DNA of 64,000 bases. It comes from Xanthobacteraceae bacterium. GTDB lineage: Bacteria; Pseudomonadota; Alphaproteobacteria; Rhizobiales; Xanthobacteraceae. This document shows, piece by piece, positions 27,557 through 36,954 of the stretch. The notes below the pieces were generated by a model that had not been told where the DNA came from, did not search any database, and was given only the letters and a program-made list of their open reading frames with translations. The stretch's first letter is position 1. Each line of letters starts with the position of its first letter. A program made the position numbers and the translations under genes. Location of the stretch: the NCBI GenBank assembly GCA_022841625.1, contig JALHRD010000018.1:1-64000 (forward strand), written 5' to 3'.

Positions 27557-27584
27557 GGTGGGCGGGGCCTTGGGTTCGCCCGCC
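27557..27584 (+). terminator. Hairpin after clpP
   Basis: GGTGGGCG and CGCCCGCC form an 8-base-pair stem (one wobble) with a 12-base loop, 16 bases past the clpP stop. There is no T-run, so it may be an attenuator or an RNA-stabilising hairpin rather than a full terminator. Confidence 0.4.
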
Positions 27585-27808
27585 TAGCGGCTAAGTCCCT
27601 CCATCACGCTGAATTTTCATCATTAATGAATTCTTGATTATCGTTGAGCTACCGTGCTTCGCTAGGATGAGGTTCAGTCAGGCTGTGGTGAGGTTGTTGC
27701 GGACTTTATGACATTCTCGCTACGGACTCTTGGTGGTGTGCTTGTTATTGTGGTTGTCACGCATTCGTCCGGTTCGCGGTCTTGGCGGCGAGCCGATGGA
27801 GATAGGGA

Positions 27809-29083
27809 ATGAGCAAAGTCGGCAGCGGCGATTCGAAGAATACGCTCTATTGTTCGTTCTGCGGAAAGAGCCAGCACGAGGTCCGCAAGCTAATTGCCGG
27901 TCCGACCGTCTTTATTTGCGACGAGTGTGTCGAGCTGTGCATGGACATTATTCGCGAGGAGAATAAATCCTCGCTGGTAAAGTCGCGCGATGGCATTCCG
28001 ACGCCAAAAGAAATCCGCAAGGTGCTCGACGATTACGTGATCGGCCAGGACTATGCGAAGAAGGTTTTGTCGGTTGCGGTCCACAATCACTACAAGCGGC
28101 TCAATCACCAGACCAAGCACAGCGATGTCGAGTTGACCAAGTCGAACATTCTGCTCGTCGGCCCGACCGGCTGCGGCAAGACGCTGCTGGCTCAAACGCT
28201 CGCGCGCATTCTCGATGTGCCGTTCACGATGGCAGACGCGACGACCTTGACCGAAGCCGGCTATGTCGGCGAGGACGTCGAAAACATCATTCTGAAGCTC
28301 TTGCAGTCCGCGGATTATAATGTCGAGCGCGCACAGCGGGGCATCGTCTATATCGACGAAATCGACAAGATCAGCCGCAAGTCGGACAATCCCTCGATCA
28401 CGCGCGACGTTTCGGGCGAGGGCGTGCAGCAGGCGCTTCTGAAGATCATGGAAGGCACTGTTGCGTCGGTTCCGCCGCAGGGCGGCCGCAAGCATCCGCA
28501 GCAGGAATTCCTGCAAGTCGATACCACCAACATCCTGTTCATTTGCGGTGGCTCGTTCGGCGGTCTGGAAAAGATCATCGAGCGTCGCTTGAACAGGAGT
28601 TCGATGGGCTTCCTCGGCGATCCGAAGGATCCGCAGGCGCCGTCGACCGGTGATATCTTCAGGGGTCTTCAGCCTGAGGATTTGCTGAAGTTCGGTTTGA
28701 TTCCGGAGTTCGTCGGCCGACTGCCGGTCATTGCAACGCTTGAGGGGCTCGACAAGGGCGCGCTGATCGAAATTCTGACCAAGCCGAAGAACGCTGTGGT
28801 CCGGCAGTTCCAGCGTCTGTTCGAGATGGAAAACGTCGATCTCACAGTGCCAACCGAGGCGTTGCGCGCCATCGCCGACAAGGCCTATGAGCGCAACACC
28901 GGCGCGCGCGGACTGCGCTCGATCATGGAGCGGATCTTGCTCGACACCATGTTTGAATTGCCAGGGCTCGAAGGTGTTGAGGAGGTGGTCATCTCGAGGG
29001 AGGTGGTCGAGGAGACCGCGCGCCCGCTTTATATCTATGCCGACCGTTCGGACCGGGCGAGCGACGCCTCCGCCAGCGCGTAA
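27809..29083 (+). CDS. clpX: ATP-dependent Clp protease ATPase subunit ClpX
   Basis: A 424-residue AAA+ unfoldase. The N-terminal zinc-binding domain has Cys15, Cys18, Cys37 and Cys40. Walker A is GPTGCGKT at 118-125, Walker B lies in IVYIDEIDK, and the sensor-2 arginine is in [12 protein letters not shown]. The pore loop GYVGEDVE is intact, as is the ClpP-contacting IGF-like loop region ([11 protein letters not shown]). ATG 27809 is preceded by GGAGATAGGGA. ClpXP in alphaproteobacteria drives cell-cycle proteolysis. Confidence 0.98.
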   Translation: MSKVGSGDSKNTLYCSFCGKSQHEVRKLIAGPTVFICDECVELCMDIIREENKSSLVKSRDGIPTPKEIRKVLDDYVIGQDYAKKVLSVAVHNHYKRLNHQTKHSDVELTKSNILLVGPTGCGKTLLAQTLARILDVPFTMADATTLTEAGYVGEDVENIILKLLQSADYNVERAQRGIVYIDEIDKISRKSDNPSITRDVSGEGVQQALLKIMEGTVASVPPQGGRKHPQQEFLQVDTTNILFICGGSFGGLEKIIERRLNRSSMGFLGDPKDPQAPSTGDIFRGLQPEDLLKFGLIPEFVGRLPVIATLEGLDKGALIEILTKPKNAVVRQFQRLFEMENVDLTVPTEALRAIADKAYERNTGARGLRSIMERILLDTMFELPGLEGVEEVVISREVVEETARPLYIYADRSDRASDASASA

Positions 29084-29094
29084 TCACGATGTTG

Positions 29095-29118
29095 CCTGAA
29101 TCGCGGTGGCGATTCGGG
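29095..29118 (+). terminator. Hairpin after clpX
   Basis: CCTGAATCGC-ggtg-GCGATTCGGG forms a 10-base-pair stem with one wobble and a tight 4-base loop, 12 bases past the clpX stop. A T-run does not follow directly (TTTTTT appears about 30 bases on), so its strength is uncertain. Confidence 0.5.
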
Positions 29119-29175
29119 CCAAGCCGTCTGTTAGAGCGGCGCGAAAAGCGTTTTTTCACTGAATTTGGGCCTTAC

Positions 29176-29206
29176 TTGACACCCGGCCCGGCCGTCGCCA
29201 CCTAAT
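29176..29206 (+). promoter_or_regulatory. Possible sigma-70-type promoter of lon
   Basis: A perfect TTGACA at 29176-29181 is followed after 19 bases by CCTAAT (29201-29206). The spacer is longer than ideal, and I found no good RpoH site, although lon is often heat-induced. It would give a leader of about 175 bases in the 304-base clpX-lon gap. Confidence 0.3.
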
Positions 29207-29387
29207 AGCGACGTTGAAATCGGTGAAAGAGTACGAAGTATCGCGTTACTCCGGGGAGGGTTTCGTACCCGACCCTCCGGCACACGGCTCTTTCGTCGCC
29301 GTGGTCCCTTCCCGGCCCAGCACTCGGTCGCGACGCCGCATTGCGCGGGTTGCGGTCGAGGGGCGCAACAAAAAGGAATCTGGGCCA

Positions 29388-31823
29388 ATGACCAGTGCGA
29401 AGCCGAAACCCACTCTCATTCCGGGCGAGACACGGGCGTATCCCGTCTTGCCATTGCGGGATATTGTTGTGTTCCCGCACATGATCGTTCCGCTGTTTGT
29501 CGGCCGCGAAAAGTCGATCAAGGCGCTTGAAGAGGTCATGCGCTCCGACACATTTATTTTGCTCGCCACCCAAAAGAACGCATCCGACGACGATCCGGCC
29601 GTCGGCGCGATTTTTGAAACCGGTACGCTGGCGAGCGTGCTGCAATTGCTCAAGCTGCCCGACGGCACGGTCAAAGTGCTGGTCGAGGGCGCTACGCGCG
29701 CCAAGGTTGTCCGCTACAGTGATCGCGTCGACTACTACGAGGCGGATGCGGTTGTGCTCGCCGACGATGCCGGTGAGCGCGTCGAGGCGGAAGCGCTGGC
29801 GCGCTCGGTGGTCAATGAGTTCGAGAACTATGTGAAGCTCAACAAGAAGGTCTCGCCCGAAGTGGTCGGGGTCGTGCAGCAGATCGAGGACTACGCCAAA
29901 CTCGCTGACACGGTCGCGTCGCATCTTGCCGTCAAGATTCCCGACAAGCAGCAAATACTGGAGACGCCATCGGTCCCCGAGCGGCTCGAGCGGGTGCTCG
30001 CTTTGATGGAGAGCGAAATCTCTGTGCTGCAGGTCGAGAAGCGCATCCGGACGCGCGTCAAGCGCCAGATGGAAAAGACTCAGCGCGAGTACTATCTCAA
30101 CGAGCAGATGAAGGCGATCCAGAAGGAACTTGGCGACGAGGACGGCAAGGACGAACTGGCCGAGCTCGAAGACAAGATCAAGCGCACCAAGCTTTCGAAG
30201 GAAGCGCGCGACAAGGCGACCCACGAGCTCAAGAAACTTCGCCAGATGTCGCCGATGTCGGCCGAGGCGACGGTCGTGCGCAATTATCTCGACTGGGTGC
30301 TGTCGATCCCATGGAACAAGAAGTCCAAGGTCAAGAAGGACCTCAAGCAGGCCCAGGAGACCCTCGACGCCGATCACTATGGCCTGGAGAAGGTCAAGGA
30401 CCGTATTGTTGAATATCTTGCGGTTCAGCAGCGCGCCAACAAGCTGACCGGGCCGATCCTGTGTCTGGTTGGACCGCCCGGCGTCGGCAAGACCTCGCTT
30501 GGCAAGTCGATTGCCAAGGCGACCGGCCGTGACTTCGTGCGCGTGTCGCTTGGCGGCGTGCGTGACGAGGCCGAGATCCGCGGCCACCGTCGCACCTATA
30601 TCGGTTCGATGCCCGGCAAGATCATACAGTCGATGCGGAAGGCGAAGACCTCAAACCCGCTATTCCTGCTTGACGAAGTCGACAAGATGGGCGCCGATTT
30701 CCGCGGCGATCCGTCCTCGGCGCTGCTTGAGGTGCTCGACCCCGAACAGAACCATACGTTCAGCGATCACTATCTTGAGGTCGATTACGACCTTTCGAAC
30801 GTGATGTTCATCACCACGGCGAATACGCTCAACATTCCGCCGCCCCTGATGGACCGCATGGAGATCATCCGCATTCCCGGCTACACCGAGGATGAGAAGG
30901 TTGAGATCGCGCGCAAGCACCTGATCCCCGCCGCGGTCAGCAAGCACGGCCTCGAAGCGAACGAATGGTCGATCGACGATGAGGGGCTGCTGCTCTTGAT
31001 CCGTCGTTACACGCGCGAGGCGGGCGTCCGTAATCTTGAGCGCGAATTGTCCAACCTGGTCCGTAAGGCGGTGAAGGAGCTCACGCTCTCGCCCGAAAAG
31101 AAGGCGGTTGTAATCGACACCAAGACCCTGGGCGACTTCCTGGGCGTTCCGAAATATCGCTTCGGCGAGCTTGAGGAGGAGGATCAGATCGGTGTCGTCA
31201 CCGGTTTGGCCTGGACCGATGTGGGCGGCGAACTGCTGACGATCGAAGCCGCCATGATGCCCGGCAAGGGCAAGATGACGGTGACCGGCAATTTGCGCGA
31301 CGTGATGAAGGAGTCGATCTCGGCGGCGGCATCCTATGTGCGCATGCGCGCCGTTGCCTTCGGCATCGAGCCGCCATTGTTTGACCGGAAGGACATCCAC
31401 GTCCACGTGCCGGAGGGGGCCACCCCGAAGGACGGTCCATCGGCCGGCGTCGCCATGGTGAGCGCGATCGTTTCGGTTATGACCGGAATTCCGGTGCGCC
31501 GCGATGTCGCCATGACCGGCGAGATCACATTGCGCGGCCGCGTGTTGCCGATCGGTGGCCTCAAGGAGAAACTTCTGGCGGCGCAGCGCGGCGGCATCAA
31601 GACGGTGTTGATCCCTGAAGAGAATGCCAAGGACCTGGTCGAGATCAATGAGTCGATCAAGAAGGGGCTCGAGATCATTCCAGTCTCTCGGATGGATGAG
31701 GTGCTGCCGCACGCATTGGTCCGTGCGCCGGTAGCGATCGAATGGGATGAGGACAAGGCCAAGCCCGCCGTCGCGGCAGACCCTGCGGCCGAGGACGAGG
31801 CTTCTGCGCTCACCGCGCACTGA
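29388..31823 (+). CDS. lon: ATP-dependent Lon protease
   Basis: An 811-residue homohexameric AAA+ serine protease. It has an N-terminal substrate-recognition domain ([15 protein letters not shown] onward), a coiled coil near 200-260, Walker A GPPGVGKT at about 362-369 and FLLDEVDKM as Walker B. The Ser-Lys dyad is Ser685 in DGPSAGVAM and Lys728 in [13 protein letters not shown] 29388 follows AAAGGA and matches family N-termini. A 58-codon upstream in-frame extension has no family similarity and lies over the likely promoter. The Ala/Asp/Glu-rich C-terminal tail is typical of Rhizobiales. Confidence 0.97.
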   Translation: MTSAKPKPTLIPGETRAYPVLPLRDIVVFPHMIVPLFVGREKSIKALEEVMRSDTFILLATQKNASDDDPAVGAIFETGTLASVLQLLKLPDGTVKVLVEGATRAKVVRYSDRVDYYEADAVVLADDAGERVEAEALARSVVNEFENYVKLNKKVSPEVVGVVQQIEDYAKLADTVASHLAVKIPDKQQILETPSVPERLERVLALMESEISVLQVEKRIRTRVKRQMEKTQREYYLNEQMKAIQKELGDEDGKDELAELEDKIKRTKLSKEARDKATHELKKLRQMSPMSAEATVVRNYLDWVLSIPWNKKSKVKKDLKQAQETLDADHYGLEKVKDRIVEYLAVQQRANKLTGPILCLVGPPGVGKTSLGKSIAKATGRDFVRVSLGGVRDEAEIRGHRRTYIGSMPGKIIQSMRKAKTSNPLFLLDEVDKMGADFRGDPSSALLEVLDPEQNHTFSDHYLEVDYDLSNVMFITTANTLNIPPPLMDRMEIIRIPGYTEDEKVEIARKHLIPAAVSKHGLEANEWSIDDEGLLLLIRRYTREAGVRNLERELSNLVRKAVKELTLSPEKKAVVIDTKTLGDFLGVPKYRFGELEEEDQIGVVTGLAWTDVGGELLTIEAAMMPGKGKMTVTGNLRDVMKESISAAASYVRMRAVAFGIEPPLFDRKDIHVHVPEGATPKDGPSAGVAMVSAIVSVMTGIPVRRDVAMTGEITLRGRVLPIGGLKEKLLAAQRGGIKTVLIPEENAKDLVEINESIKKGLEIIPVSRMDEVLPHALVRAPVAIEWDEDKAKPAVAADPAAEDEASALTAH

Positions 31824-31867
31824 CCTTCCTGCCTCCGATCCGGGGGTGGGCAGGGGCGGTCATAGCT

Positions 31868-31901
31868 TAAGCGGCGGCGCCGACGGTGCCGCCGTTTGCT
31901 T
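31868..31901 (+). terminator. Terminator after lon
   Basis: CGGCGGCGCC-gac-GGTGCCGCCG forms a 10-base-pair GC stem (one wobble) with a 3-base loop, extended by AAGC/GCTT and followed by TTT. It lies 45 bases past the lon stop. Confidence 0.65.
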
Positions 31902-31957
31902 GAGGGACGCCTGCGGGCCGGGTTCGCTCGGGCCGCGCGGTGCGGTATAGTGCCGAC

Positions 31958-32551
31958 ATGAGCGTAAACTTGCCTGTCCTGGAACCGACCACGACCGCTG
32001 CCGAGGGTTTGCCGCGGCGGCGCTTCACTGTGGCCGAACTGGAGCAGATGGTCGCGGCCGGCATTCTGCATGAGGACGAGCGCATCGAGTTGATCGGCGG
32101 TGAGATCGTGCCGATGTCACCCAAAGGTCGCCACCACGAGATCCTGAAGATCGCACTTAACGTGTATTGGGCGCGGGTCCTGCCGCCGGACTTGATGTTC
32201 GCCACCGAGACGACGTTCCGCCTAAGCGAGGACACTTACCTAGAACCTGACTTCGTCTTCTATCCAAGGGCGCGTGGATGGGACGGCCTGAACCCGGAAA
32301 CCGCGCGGCTGGTGGTCGAGATCGCAGATTCAAGCCTCGGCTACGATCTCGGGCGCAAGGCCAGGCTCTATGCCGGCTTTGGCATTGCGGAATTGTGGGT
32401 GATCGACGCCGTTAAGCTCGAAACCCGAATCCATCGAGACCCCGGACCTGACGGCTATCGATCGCTTGACGATCTAGCTCCGAGCCAACCCCTGATGCCG
32501 GGCGTGACATCCGCGCTGGCGGTGACGCTGGCAGCGCTAGAATTGCGGTGA
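31958..32551 (+). CDS. Uma2-family endonuclease (DUF820)
   Basis: A 197-residue protein of the Uma2/DUF820 family with a PD-(D/E)XK nuclease core. ERIELIGGEIVPMSP starts the fold, EPDFVFYP carries the metal Asp, and VEIADSSLGYDLGRKARLYA supplies the E-x-(D/S) and Lys. These genes are very common in cyanobacteria and scattered in Rhizobiales; their biological role is not established. ATG 31958 is preferred over GTG 31940. It sits just past the lon terminator and is probably a recent addition to the conserved lon-hup order. Confidence 0.85.
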   Translation: MSVNLPVLEPTTTAAEGLPRRRFTVAELEQMVAAGILHEDERIELIGGEIVPMSPKGRHHEILKIALNVYWARVLPPDLMFATETTFRLSEDTYLEPDFVFYPRARGWDGLNPETARLVVEIADSSLGYDLGRKARLYAGFGIAELWVIDAVKLETRIHRDPGPDGYRSLDDLAPSQPLMPGVTSALAVTLAALELR

Positions 32552-32576
32552 ATGGACAGAACGCGGAAGTGTGCCC

Positions 32577-33548
32577 ATGACGGTAACCGGTCTTGCTCGT
32601 ACCGCTGTGACCCTGGCGGTGCTGTGGCTCACCGCCGCCGCCCAGGCGCAGGACTTCCCCGCTCGGCCGATCACCATCATTGTCGGCATTGCGCCGGGTG
32701 GCATTGGCGACGTCACCACGCGCATCTACGCCGACATTGTGTCGAAGAGTCTCAACCAGAAGATCGTGGTGGAGAACCGCCCGGTCGGCGGCGGCACGGT
32801 GGCGGCGGTGGCGGTACAGAACGCGCCGCCCGACGGCTACACGCTGCTCACCATCACCGGCTCGGCGCATGCGGCCATCCCGGCGATGCAGCCGGTCGCC
32901 TACGACCCGGTGAAAGGCTTCACGCCGGTGACGCTGCTGTTCCGCATGCCGGTGCTGCTGGTGGTGCCGCATGACAGTCCGGTGAAGTCGGTAGCCGAAC
33001 TGCTCGAACTCGGCCGCAAGCGCCCCGGCGGGCTGTCCTTCGGTTCCGCCGGCGCCGGCACGCCGGCGCATCTCTTGGCGGCGCAGATCGGGCGCGGCAC
33101 CAAGACACCGATTGAGTTTGTGCAATACCGCGGCGGCGCGCCGCTGATGGCCGATCTGATCACCGGGCGTATCGACTTTGCGTTTGCGTCTTACACTTCG
33201 GCGCGCGCCAATCTCGATGGCGGCAAATTGCGCGCGCTCGCGGTCGATGCCGAGACACGATTGCCGGCAACGCCGGATGTTCCGACGCTGATCGAGGTTG
33301 GACTGGCGCGCGAACGCATCGCCAATTGGTTCGGCCTGGTCGGGCCTGCCGGAATGCCGGATGCGGTGGTAGCGCGGCTCAATGCGGAATTCGTCAAGGC
33401 GGCGCGCGATCCCTCCGTGATTAAACGGCTGACCGAGGGCGGCACGCTGGTCGCCAGCACCACGCCGCAGGAAATGGGCGCGATGATGCGCGACGAAGCC
33501 AAGAACATGGCCGAACTGGTCAAGGCGCTTGGGCTACAGGTGAAGTGA
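32577..33548 (+). CDS. Bug-family tripartite tricarboxylate receptor
   Basis: A 323-residue periplasmic binding protein: the signal peptide ends TAAAQAQ and is followed by the Bug signature (FPARPITIIVGIAPGG, TTRIYADIVSKSL, VVENRPVGGG, YTLLTITGSAH). Bug proteins bind small carboxylates for TctAB-type transporters, but most in these genomes are orphans, as here. ATG 32577 has GGAAG 9 bases upstream; GTG 32571 is an alternative. It follows the Uma2 gene by 25 bases. Confidence 0.9.
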   Translation: MTVTGLARTAVTLAVLWLTAAAQAQDFPARPITIIVGIAPGGIGDVTTRIYADIVSKSLNQKIVVENRPVGGGTVAAVAVQNAPPDGYTLLTITGSAHAAIPAMQPVAYDPVKGFTPVTLLFRMPVLLVVPHDSPVKSVAELLELGRKRPGGLSFGSAGAGTPAHLLAAQIGRGTKTPIEFVQYRGGAPLMADLITGRIDFAFASYTSARANLDGGKLRALAVDAETRLPATPDVPTLIEVGLARERIANWFGLVGPAGMPDAVVARLNAEFVKAARDPSVIKRLTEGGTLVASTTPQEMGAMMRDEAKNMAELVKALGLQVK

Positions 33549-33588
33549 GGCAACGATCACACGTCCCCACGCAAGCGAGTACGTCGAG

Positions 33589-33677
33589 GGTGGGCAAAGC
33601 GAAGCGTGCCCACCATCGTTGGTTCCCCGATTGTCGCTGAGCGGTGGGCGCGGCGCGAAGACGCGCCGTTACCCACC
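33589..33677. repeat. Two GGTGGGC...GCCCACC intergenic palindromes
   Basis: GGTGGGCAAAGCG/AAGCGTGCCCACC (33589-33614) and GGTGGGcgcgGCGCG/CGCGCcgttaCCCACC (33643-33677) are two imperfect hairpins 28 bases apart in the gap before the GST gene. Similar GTGGGCAAAGCGAAGCGTGCCCAC units are familiar as dispersed repeats in Bradyrhizobium-like genomes (from memory). Confidence 0.65.
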
Positions 33678-33802
33678 CTACAGTTTCTTGCGCGGAATGA
33701 CGTTCGAGCGCCGGCCGTGTCGTGCCCCTTGCCCCTGCGCCCGCAAACCCGCTAGGTGTCGCCGCCGGCATTCCGGCCATTGTGTCAGTGAGGGACCATT
33801 CC

Positions 33803-34435
33803 GTGATCGATCTTTACACCTGGACCACCCCCAACGGCCGCAAGATCTCCATCGCGCTCGAGGAGTTTGGGCTGCCCTATACCGTGCATCCGGTCGACAT
33901 CGGCAAGGACGAGCAGTTCAAGCCGGAATTTCTCAAGATCAGCCCCAATAACCGCATTCCGGCGATTGTCGATCGCGACACCGGCATCGCGCTGATGGAG
34001 TCGGGCGCGATCCTGATCTACCTCGCCGACAAGACCGGTAAATTCCTGCCGAAGGACGGCGAAGCGCGCTACCGCGTGATCGAATGGCTGATGTGGCAGA
34101 TGGGCGGACCGGGGCCGATGTTCGGGCAGGTGCATCACTTCACCAAATACAATCCCGGTAAGGCGCCCTATGCCGAGGAGCGCTACCTCAAGGAAGCGCA
34201 CCGGCTTTACGGCGTGCTCGACAAGCAGCTGGCCAAGCATGATTACGTCGCCGGCGCGTATTCGATCGCCGACATGGCCATCTGGCCCTGGGTGTCGCGC
34301 TACGAGTGGCAGACCGTCGATCTCAACAAATATCCCAATGTCAAACGCTGGTACCTCGCCATCGCGGCGCGGCCGGCGGTGCAGAAAGGCTATAAGGTCC
34401 CCAAGGACGTCGGCGAGGTGCCGATCCCGGCGTGA
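33803..34435 (+). CDS. Glutathione S-transferase, Ure2p/YfcG-like
   Basis: A 210-residue cytosolic GST. The thioredoxin-like N-domain has YTWTTPNGRKISIALEE (Thr/Asn at the glutathione site, as in YfcG/nu-class), NNRIPAIVDRD with the cis-proline, and MESGAILIYLADKTG. The helical C-domain includes YSIADMAIWPWV. GTG 33803 is chosen because AGGGA lies 7 bases upstream and family members begin there; the ATG-like start at 33722 would add 27 non-conserved residues. Nu-class enzymes act in disulfide reduction more than conjugation. Confidence 0.88.
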   Translation: MIDLYTWTTPNGRKISIALEEFGLPYTVHPVDIGKDEQFKPEFLKISPNNRIPAIVDRDTGIALMESGAILIYLADKTGKFLPKDGEARYRVIEWLMWQMGGPGPMFGQVHHFTKYNPGKAPYAEERYLKEAHRLYGVLDKQLAKHDYVAGAYSIADMAIWPWVSRYEWQTVDLNKYPNVKRWYLAIAARPAVQKGYKVPKDVGEVPIPA

Positions 34436-34605
34436 GCGAGCCGACCCCGGATTGGCCCTCGGAAACGTCGGGGGCCAAAACGGCGTTGCTTCCAACAGAC
34501 GTCTGCACGCAGATTATTAACCCGGAGCCGTCAAAACCGGGGCCGCGGGGCAGCGCTGGTGCAAGCTTGCCACCGGCTTACCCGCGGCGATAAAGCAATG
34601 GTAAT

Positions 34606-34680
<75 letters not shown>

Positions 34681-34810
34681 CTTTTAGGCCGGCCGGCAAC
34701 AGTCCGGCTGAAGTGCGGCGATATCGATAGCGATTGTATCAACAAAAGCACACGACGTTGGCGGCCATTAGCCGCCGACGCCGCGCGGAAAAAGACTTAT
34801 GAAATAGTGC

Positions 34811-35113
34811 TTAAACGGCTTCTTTGAGCTCTTTGGCAGCGCGGAATGCCACCTTCTTGGAAGCCTTGATCTGGATCGGCTCGCCGGTCGCAGGGTTGCG
34901 GCCCATGCGGGCGGCCCGCTTGCGCACCTGAAGGATGCCCAGCCCGCCGATGCGGATCCGGTCGCCCTTTTTGAGGTGTTTGGTGACCAGGCCGACCAAG
35001 TCGCCCAGTACAGCCTCAGTCTGCTTTTTTGACATCTCATGGTTCTCCGCGAGGCTTGCGGCGAGATGTTTCAGAGTAACGGTCGGTGCGGACTTCTTGG
35101 GTGCCGTGGCCAT
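34811..35113 (-). CDS. hup: DNA-binding protein HU
   Basis: A 100-residue HU/IHF-family histone-like protein. It has two N-terminal helices (VTLKHLAASLAENHEMS), the beta-arm segment with GRNPATGEPIQIKASKKVAFRAAK and the conserved proline-containing arm tip replaced by the typical HU sequence. The short Lys/Pro-rich start MATAPKKSAPT is a Rhizobiales-type extension. GAGGAGGGT precedes the start. It is opposite in strand to the tRNAs on either side. The lon-hup-tRNA order is conserved in this order of bacteria (from memory). Confidence 0.95.
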   Translation of the reverse strand: MATAPKKSAPTVTLKHLAASLAENHEMSKKQTEAVLGDLVGLVTKHLKKGDRIRIGGLGILQVRKRAARMGRNPATGEPIQIKASKKVAFRAAKELKEAV

Positions 35114-35369
35114 AAATGACCCTCCTCGATTTAGGAGTGGCCGCTTGGGCCACTCACCTCACAGTAGTCGACTTAGACGATTCGTATATGATCTGACCAT
35201 GGACTTCCTAGCGAAAAATGAGGGTTTTTCGGACTTTTTGCACTTTGAAGGGGGCGCGGGGCCGCTAAAATCGGGGCTTTTCGCGTTCCTATTGACCGCG
35301 ACGCCCGCGAAATCGGCGCGCGCCTTGACTTGCGGGTAAGCGACATTTAAGTCCGCAGCACTCCCAAAA

Positions 35370-35446
<77 letters not shown>

Positions 35447-35583
35447 GTTCTTTCAAGCACTTCGCTATTCGCGGATGGCAGCGCTCCAGCGCGTTTCGCA
35501 CCCCGTCGCCGCGATGATGATGCGCCGCTCGCAGACCGCGTACTGGATGCGCGTTTCAAAAAACCTTTGCTCTATCGTTAAGA

Positions 35584-36702
35584 TCACTTTTGGCCAGCGA
35601 TTGCTGTGTTCAAGTGGTAGCGCGTATGCCGCAATTCGCCGGTCTTGGTGAGCGCGCCTTTCTCGACGAGGTCCTGCAGATCACGTGTCGCCGTGGCGCG
35701 CGATGCTTCGGTGATGGCGATGTAGTTCTCCGCGCTCAATCCGCCTTTGAATCCGTCGAGACCCTCGCGGAACATCCGGGCAATGGCCTTCTCCTGCCGC
35801 TCGTTGAGCTTGCCGCGCATCCGTTCGCACAACTTGGCCTTGGCGACATAGAATTCCACGCGCTTGACCGTATTAGTTTGTGCTTCGAGTACTGTGTTGG
35901 CGAAATATGTCAACCAGTTCGTGATTGCGACTTCCTTGTTGTTGCGCTCCAGCGCGGCATAATAGTCCTTGCGCTTGCGCTCGATGGTGTAGGCGAGCGC
36001 AATGAGGCTGGGCCGGCCAAGATTTTGCGCTAGTGACTTTTCCGCGAGCGCGCGGCCAATGCGGCCGTTACCGTCCTCGAAGGGATGAATGCACACGAAA
36101 TAGAGATGCGCGATCCCAGCGCGGGTGAGCGCGGGAAGCGGAGATTTCCCGCCCGGCGCCGTGTCGTTGAACCAGGTGATGAAGCGTTTCATTTCATCCG
36201 GCACACGCGCGGACGGTGGGGCTTCGAAATGCACGGTGCGCTTATAGTCAGGCCCGGAAACGATCTGCATGGCTTGGGCGTGGGTCCGGTAGCCCCCGAT
36301 CACCGCAACGGACTTTTCGTCGCGCAGTAATGTGCCGTGCCAGTCGAACATCGTCTGGTCGGTGAGCGGCGTCGCGAAGCCGTGATACAAGTTCACCATC
36401 ATCATGGATATGCCGCGTTCGGCCGGTTTCACCCCGGGTCGTTCGGTGCCGAGGCCGAATTGATGGCGCAGCGAGGATTGCACGCTGTCGCGGTTGAGAA
36501 TTTTGCCTTCAATCTCGGAGGTTTTCACCGCTTCATCGCTGATGACTTCAATCTTGAGCGCTTCCTGATCATCCGCGTCGATGTGCTTGCAGGCACCGAT
36601 GAACTCACCGGATTGCAGCAGGAATCGCTGTTCCAAAGGGTCTAACACCCCAGAATCGCATGTGAAATACGGCCAGTCCGGTCGTTGCCAGTTCCATGTC
36701 AT
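35584..36702 (-). CDS. Fic-family protein with N-terminal inhibitory motif and C-terminal winged helix
   Basis: A 372-residue Fic protein. The N-terminal DUF4172-like part starts WNWQRPDWPYF and contains the inhibitory motif T61-SEI-E65-G66, so it is a class II (intramolecularly inhibited) Fic. The active site HPFEDGNGRIGR (206-217) is complete, with catalytic His206 and the anion-binding GNGR, so it should transfer AMP from ATP to a target hydroxyl. The C-terminus (about 300-365, LSAENYIAITEASRATATRDL, LVEKGALTKTGE) looks like a winged helix-turn-helix and may bind DNA. No Fit/PhD-type antitoxin gene adjoins. It is the only gene between tRNA-Asp and the tRNA 3' fragment. Confidence 0.92.
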   Translation of the reverse strand: MTWNWQRPDWPYFTCDSGVLDPLEQRFLLQSGEFIGACKHIDADDQEALKIEVISDEAVKTSEIEGKILNRDSVQSSLRHQFGLGTERPGVKPAERGISMMMVNLYHGFATPLTDQTMFDWHGTLLRDEKSVAVIGGYRTHAQAMQIVSGPDYKRTVHFEAPPSARVPDEMKRFITWFNDTAPGGKSPLPALTRAGIAHLYFVCIHPFEDGNGRIGRALAEKSLAQNLGRPSLIALAYTIERKRKDYYAALERNNKEVAITNWLTYFANTVLEAQTNTVKRVEFYVAKAKLCERMRGKLNERQEKAIARMFREGLDGFKGGLSAENYIAITEASRATATRDLQDLVEKGALTKTGELRHTRYHLNTAIAGQK

Positions 36703-36720
36703 GAGTTATACGCGGCCTCT

Positions 36721-36755
36721 CTATAGCTCATATTATTGTAAAATATGAGCTATAG
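36721..36755. promoter_or_regulatory. Perfect inverted-repeat operator upstream of fic
   Basis: CTATAGCTCATATT (36721-36734) and AATATGAGCTATAG (36742-36755) are exact reverse complements separated by 7 bases, 18 bases before the fic start. On the fic strand it contains TATAAT-like sequences. The size and symmetry fit a dimeric repressor site. The winged helix of the Fic protein itself is the obvious candidate (inference). Confidence 0.65.
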
Positions 36756-36778
36756 CAACAGGGTCTATGCCTCACAAT

Positions 36779-36830
36779 GCGCCAGGGTCCACGCCGGAGG
36801 CGGCGGCTTCGAGTCCCGTCGCGCCCGCCA
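36779..36830 (+). repeat. Decayed tRNA-Asp 3' fragment (att-like direct repeat)
   Basis: GCGCC...CCACGCCGGAGG, then TTCGAGTCCCGTCGCGCCCGCCA repeats the tRNA-Asp sequence from the anticodon stem to the CCA end; the last 40 bases differ at only 3 positions. It lies in direct orientation 1.34 kb past the tRNA and lacks a full 5' half, so it is not a working tRNA. This is the footprint expected when an element integrates into a tRNA 3' end. Confidence 0.8.
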
Positions 36831-36954
36831 TTCGCGGGTTCAATTGAAGGCGCGCTTTGCCGCGCGTTCGTGTTTGCGCGGTCGACAATGGGTGCTGCGC
36901 TCTGCGACAATTGTAATAGAACACGCATGCAAACTTGCCGCGGGAGATTTAGAA

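Noticed and set aside
29214-29387. 58-codon N-terminal extension of Lon
   Set aside because: It lacks Lon similarity, and a good ribosome site precedes ATG 29388.
36779-36830. A second functional tRNA-Asp
   Set aside because: The 5' acceptor and D arm are absent and the anticodon loop is disrupted; only the 3' part is recognisable.
36745-36954. N-terminal 70-codon extension of the Bug receptor at 36955
   Set aside because: The extension is encoded by the tRNA-Asp fragment, and the protein already has a complete signal peptide and ribosome site at 36955.
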